64,000 nucleotides of DNA, taken from Roseimaritima ulvae. Lineage in GTDB: Bacteria; Planctomycetota; Planctomycetia; Pirellulales; Pirellulaceae. Position 1 is the stretch's first letter; every line of letters starts with the position of its first letter. Below, piece after piece: positions 61,241 through 64,000 of the stretch. Where the stretch lies: contig NZ_CP042914.1 of the NCBI RefSeq assembly GCF_008065135.1, forward strand, positions 2,418,001 through 2,482,000, in the 5' to 3' direction. The translations under genes were made by a program, and so were the position numbers. Under the pieces are notes generated by a model that did not search any database, was not told the origin of the DNA, and saw only the letters and a program-made list of their open reading frames with translations.

Positions 61241-62356
61241 ATGAAGAACTCAGTTGCAAAATGGTTGTTGGCCCTCGCGCTCAGCGTTGGCTATGGCGGC
61301 CTGGCATCCGGGCTGACCGGGCAGGATGCCGACGACACGGAAAACAAGCAAGCCAAGCAAACGCCGGCATACGCGAAAGAAGTGTTGAAGCACATCGAGA
61401 ACAGTCTCGACACTGCCAAACTGCCCGAGCAGCAAAAGCAACAGGTCTTGGAAGCGATTCGCGACAGCTTGAAGCAAGCGGGCAGCGGCCAACCGATTGT
61501 ATTGGAGTACAAGTTTGACGATGACGCCGAAACGGGCGGAGTCGTCAAGAGGCATGCGAAAGTGCAGATCAAACACTGGCCACACGTTGTTGATCAGGAC
61601 GACCGCGATGAGGACGAAGCCGGCGACGACGAGGAGGAGACACTGGAGTTTAAGTTCGTTGCTCCGGGCGGCGAAGCGTTGGAACTGAAAAACATGGAAC
61701 AGATGCGTGACTTGCTGGAAAACGCCATCAAGACGCAGCGACACATGCGTTTGCAACGGGTGCAACGGGACGAAAACCGGGCCGCAGGCGATGCGATGGA
61801 CCGTTTGGATGTGATGGCTCGGCTGGAAGAAGGGCGGTTTATGCTGGGCATTGGCTTGCAGGAACAGGATAACGAAGAAGCGACCGAGGATGGCGATGCG
61901 GAAACGCAACCGGGCGTCGTGGTGGATCGTGTGTTTGATGAATCGCCGGCGGCCGCAGCCGGACTGCAAAGCGGCGACGTGATTCTCAAAGTCGACGGCA
62001 CCGAGGTGACCGCTCCGGAACCGCTGCAAGATGCCGTGCAAGCCGCGGGCAAAGCGGGCAAGGCTTTGACGCTGACGTACCTCCGTGCTGGTGAGTCGCA
62101 AACGGTGGAGATCAAGCCGAAAAGGAATTTCACTATGCTCCGGCGTTTGCCTCAGGACCTCCGTGAACGCATCGCCCAAATCCGCTCCGGCGCCGATCGA
62201 ATTATCGTGCTGGACGAAGACGTCGATGCGGACATCGCCAATTCGCTCGCAGACGATGATGACGCGTTGGACGACTTGCGTTCCGATGTCGAGTCGCTGA
62301 AGGACGACGTTCGAGAGATCAAGGCGATGCTAAAGAAACTGAGCGAGCGCGAGTGA
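61241..62356 (+). CDS. Secreted PDZ-domain protein of the sigma operon
   Basis: 371 residues. Good ribosome site (GGAGAAG). Signal peptide MKNSVAKWLLALALSVGYGGL. Central acidic region, then FMLGIGLQEQ...GVVVDRVFDESPAAAAGLQSGDVILKVDGTEVTAPEPLQDAV, one PDZ domain (about 205-285). C-terminal coiled coil DALDDLRSDVESLKDDVREIKAMLKKL. No protease Ser motif (GNSGG) is seen, so a binding/sensing role outside the cytoplasm fits better than a DegP-type protease. Third gene of the ECF operon. Confidence 0.88.
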   Translation: MKNSVAKWLLALALSVGYGGLASGLTGQDADDTENKQAKQTPAYAKEVLKHIENSLDTAKLPEQQKQQVLEAIRDSLKQAGSGQPIVLEYKFDDDAETGGVVKRHAKVQIKHWPHVVDQDDRDEDEAGDDEEETLEFKFVAPGGEALELKNMEQMRDLLENAIKTQRHMRLQRVQRDENRAAGDAMDRLDVMARLEEGRFMLGIGLQEQDNEEATEDGDAETQPGVVVDRVFDESPAAAAGLQSGDVILKVDGTEVTAPEPLQDAVQAAGKAGKALTLTYLRAGESQTVEIKPKRNFTMLRRLPQDLRERIAQIRSGADRIIVLDEDVDADIANSLADDDDALDDLRSDVESLKDDVREIKAMLKKLSERE

Positions 62357-62360
62357 GTCA

Positions 62361-62530
62361 GTAGGCCGGAACAAGCCGTGCGCCGTTCCGGCAGGGTGTT
62401 GCCGTTTGATTGCCCATGCCGGAACAGCGCACGGCTTGTTCCGGCCTACATTGCTGTAATAAAACCGTAGCATGGGAAAGCGGCCCGCGCGGCGAAGGCC
62501 CATGCACTGGCCGGGGGCCCATACTACTGT
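62361..62530. repeat. Inverted GTAG-type REPs and degenerate GTAG repeats
   Basis: GTAG GCCGGAAC, 12-nt loop, GTTCCGGC at 62361 (plus) and the same element on the minus strand ending at 62449, so they face their flanking genes; together they form a long inverted repeat. 62469-62530 holds degraded GTAGCATGGG-type copies, one starting about 5 nt after the SDR stop (minus strand, GTAG TATGGGCC-CCC-GGCC). Confidence 0.8.
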
Positions 62531-62532
62531 TA

Positions 62533-63372
62533 TCAGCCGATGCGGTGGTGGGTTTGCAGGCCGTCGTCGGCGTAGATCGTGCGGCCGCCGTCGACGGGGA
62601 TCGCGGCGCCGGTGACAAAATCGTTCTCGATCAGAAACTGCACCGCATGGGCGACGTGCTGTGGCGTGCCAACGCGTTTGACCAACGTGCTGGCCGTCAC
62701 TGCCGCACGCTTCTCTGCCGATAAATCATCGGCCAACAGCACCGGTCCGGGATGGATACAATTCACGCGCACGGCGCGGTTGCGTTCGGCGAACTCCACG
62801 GCCAGCGACCGCGTCATGGTTTCGATGGCGCCTTTGCTGGGAAAGTACGCGGCGTGATCCAAATACGGCCGGACCAGTGCCCAGTCGCCGATGTTGATGA
62901 TCACGCCACCGGTGGGCTGTTCGACCATCTGCAAGCCGGCGGCCTTAGCGGCCATGAAACTGCCCAGCGTGTTGATTTCGAAGTAACGCCGCAGATCGTC
63001 CGCCGTGACGTCTTCCAAACGCTTGGGGCTCCAGATCGCCGCGCTGTTGACCAATACGTCCAGCCGGCCAAAGGCGGTCACGGTTTCAGCCACGATCCGC
63101 TCGGCCACTCCGACGGCGGGCTCGCCAGCCGTTGCCGCCGAGCCTTCGGACGCATTCAAGTCGCCTTGCACAATCAACGTTTCGGTACCAGCCTCGCGAA
63201 GCTCGATTGCCGTCTGTTCGGCTTCGTCGATGCTTGAATTGGCATGCAAGACGATGCGACAGCCCAAGGCTGCCAGGTGTCGGGCGATGCCGTTGCCAAC
63301 ACGGGCGGCACCGCTGCCGGTAACCAGGGCGACCGGGTGGGGGTGAGCGAATAATTGCGGGATGGTGGGCAT
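62533..63372 (-). CDS. SDR-family oxidoreductase (pteridine-reductase-like)
   Basis: 279 residues. TGSGAARVGNGIA (about 18-30) coenzyme loop, LHANSSIDEAEQTA, DVLVNSAAIW (NxAA), NTLGSF, AYFPSKGAIETMTRSLA with Tyr176 and Lys180. The usual catalytic Ser is replaced (NIGDWA), as in pteridine reductases/FolM-like SDRs. NCIHPGPVLL and the C-terminal FVTGAAIPVDGG are typical. NAD(P)-dependent reductase; substrate unknown. Followed at its 5' side by the UbiD-like gene on the same strand. Confidence 0.88.
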   Translation of the reverse strand: MPTIPQLFAHPHPVALVTGSGAARVGNGIARHLAALGCRIVLHANSSIDEAEQTAIELREAGTETLIVQGDLNASEGSAATAGEPAVGVAERIVAETVTAFGRLDVLVNSAAIWSPKRLEDVTADDLRRYFEINTLGSFMAAKAAGLQMVEQPTGGVIINIGDWALVRPYLDHAAYFPSKGAIETMTRSLAVEFAERNRAVRVNCIHPGPVLLADDLSAEKRAAVTASTLVKRVGTPQHVAHAVQFLIENDFVTGAAIPVDGGRTIYADDGLQTHHRIG

Positions 63373-63378
63373 CGGGAA

Positions 63379-64000
63379 CTACAAGTATTTGGCTAGGGCG
63401 TCGCCGCGTGTGGCGCGGGCGTCGACCCGGCGGAGGGTTTCGGCATCTTCTATCAAGGGCGGCGCATGATGGGGTTTGCGGCGGGCGTCCAGCACCAACG
63501 ATCCGCGGCAGCCCCAGTGTTTGGCGACCGTTTCACTGCCGATACCGTAAACATCCGTGGCCGGGTTGCTGCGCGTAAAGCTGACCCACAACCAGTTGTT
63601 CAAGTTGGCTGCCGCAAAGTCCGCGTCGTCGCAGACCGTGATCCAGGGAAATTGATTGATCGGGTGGTCCGTGTCCAGGCCGTTGACAAACCGGTTCATG
63701 GCCCCGTTCGCGTCGGTAGCTTCGTCCGCGTTGGCACGGGAATACGGCGGGCCTGTGATCGCCAGGATGCCCGGTGCGACAACCTTCGGGTTGACAAAAC
63801 CATCGGGCAGACTGAAGTCCGGGGGCAGTTCCGTGGGCAAGGTACGTTTGACCGCACCGCTGGCGGCCAACACCAGTTTGGAGCCGCGGTTGAAGCCGCT
63901 GCCGCTGTAGTCCAACGTGTCGATGGTGGTTTGCGTCTGGAAGTGCAAGTCGCGTCGCCAATCGATTCGCCGCAGCAGGTGGGAAAGGAACGCTGGGATG
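63379..64000 (-). CDS. UbiD-family decarboxylase, C-terminal part (5' end outside window)
   Basis: 207 codons; the frame continues past 64000 so the N-terminus is missing. NGAMNRFVNGLDTDHPINQFPWITVCDDADFAAANLNNWLWVSFTRSNPATDVYGIG, KHWGCRGSLVLDARRKPHHAPPLIED are the UbiD C-terminal signatures (…vDeDidl.d…vlWA…R.dP..D; GSK..iDAT..). UbiD enzymes use prenylated FMN to decarboxylate aromatic or unsaturated acids. The prFMN-binding Asp/Glu/Arg of the N-terminal half cannot be checked here. 6 bp separates it from the SDR gene. Confidence 0.8.
   Translation of the reverse strand, partial: IPAFLSHLLRRIDWRRDLHFQTQTTIDTLDYSGSGFNRGSKLVLAASGAVKRTLPTELPPDFSLPDGFVNPKVVAPGILAITGPPYSRANADEATDANGAMNRFVNGLDTDHPINQFPWITVCDDADFAAANLNNWLWVSFTRSNPATDVYGIGSETVAKHWGCRGSLVLDARRKPHHAPPLIEDAETLRRVDARATRGDALAKYL

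Overview
The window reads as chromosomal DNA of a planctomycete, most likely a Pirellulaceae relative (Rhodopirellula/Roseimaritima type). The evidence is DUF1559 prepilin-like proteins, three Ser/Thr protein kinases, an ECF sigma factor overlapping a kinase gene, a LEPR-motif secreted protein, a futalosine-route menaquinone gene and a fused aroDE gene. There is no sign of a phage, plasmid or recent large island. Accessory character comes from one multigene ATPase system and from many small interspersed repeats.

Layout. 1-2515: 5' part of an FHA/coiled-coil gene running off the left edge. 2972-6363: DksA/TraR-type zinc-finger protein, then a convergent ECF sigma factor and receptor-like kinase pair. 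6522-12881: a pseudopilin/GspF operon (one DUF1559 pilin-like protein, three small pseudopilin-like proteins, three GspF-like membrane proteins) and a secreted protein. 13204-15762: SMP-30-like lactonase and a GH10-like protein. 16001-17880: accD coupled to a kinase. 17912-23722: GlmU-like transferase, a secreted HEAT-like protein, a prepilin peptidase and an M48 protease. 23891-25272: DUF1559 plus lipoprotein pair. 25582-28026: HemN-like radical SAM, GcvH-like and mqnB genes with overlapping ends. 28083-32176: PQQ-propeller protein, aroDE, GNAT, lipoprotein-signal methyltransferase. 32415-40411: FAD oxidoreductase, small exported proteins, an ABC ATPase with a large membrane-anchored partner, and a bL12-like protein. 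40618-40691: tRNA-Asp. 41114-43597: CBS protein and an uncharacterised pair. 44201-45108: rpsI and rplM. 45332-50351: membrane kinase and a large secreted heme peroxidase. 50587-59045: a five-gene operon that I read as a MoxR/beta-propeller (bpX) ternary system. 59617-62356: LRR remnant and an ECF sigma/anti-sigma/PDZ operon. 62533-64000: SDR reductase and the 3' end of a ubiD-like gene.

The two most notable things are these. (1) The operon at 50587-59045 resembles the predicted NTP-dependent MoxR-vWA-beta-propeller conflict systems, but no recognisable vWA (MIDAS) component is present. (2) There is a set of short repeats built as GTAG followed by an 8-bp stem and a 3-4 nt loop. Their stems differ between copies but stay paired. 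They usually lie just 3' of stop codons in one orientation. This is the architecture of REP elements moved by RAYT (TnpA-REP) transposases. Two unrelated repeat families also sit 3' of stop codons in a fixed orientation, and one of them supplies the stop codon of mqnB.

Gene functions are inferred from reading the translated sequence and recalling families; no database search was run.
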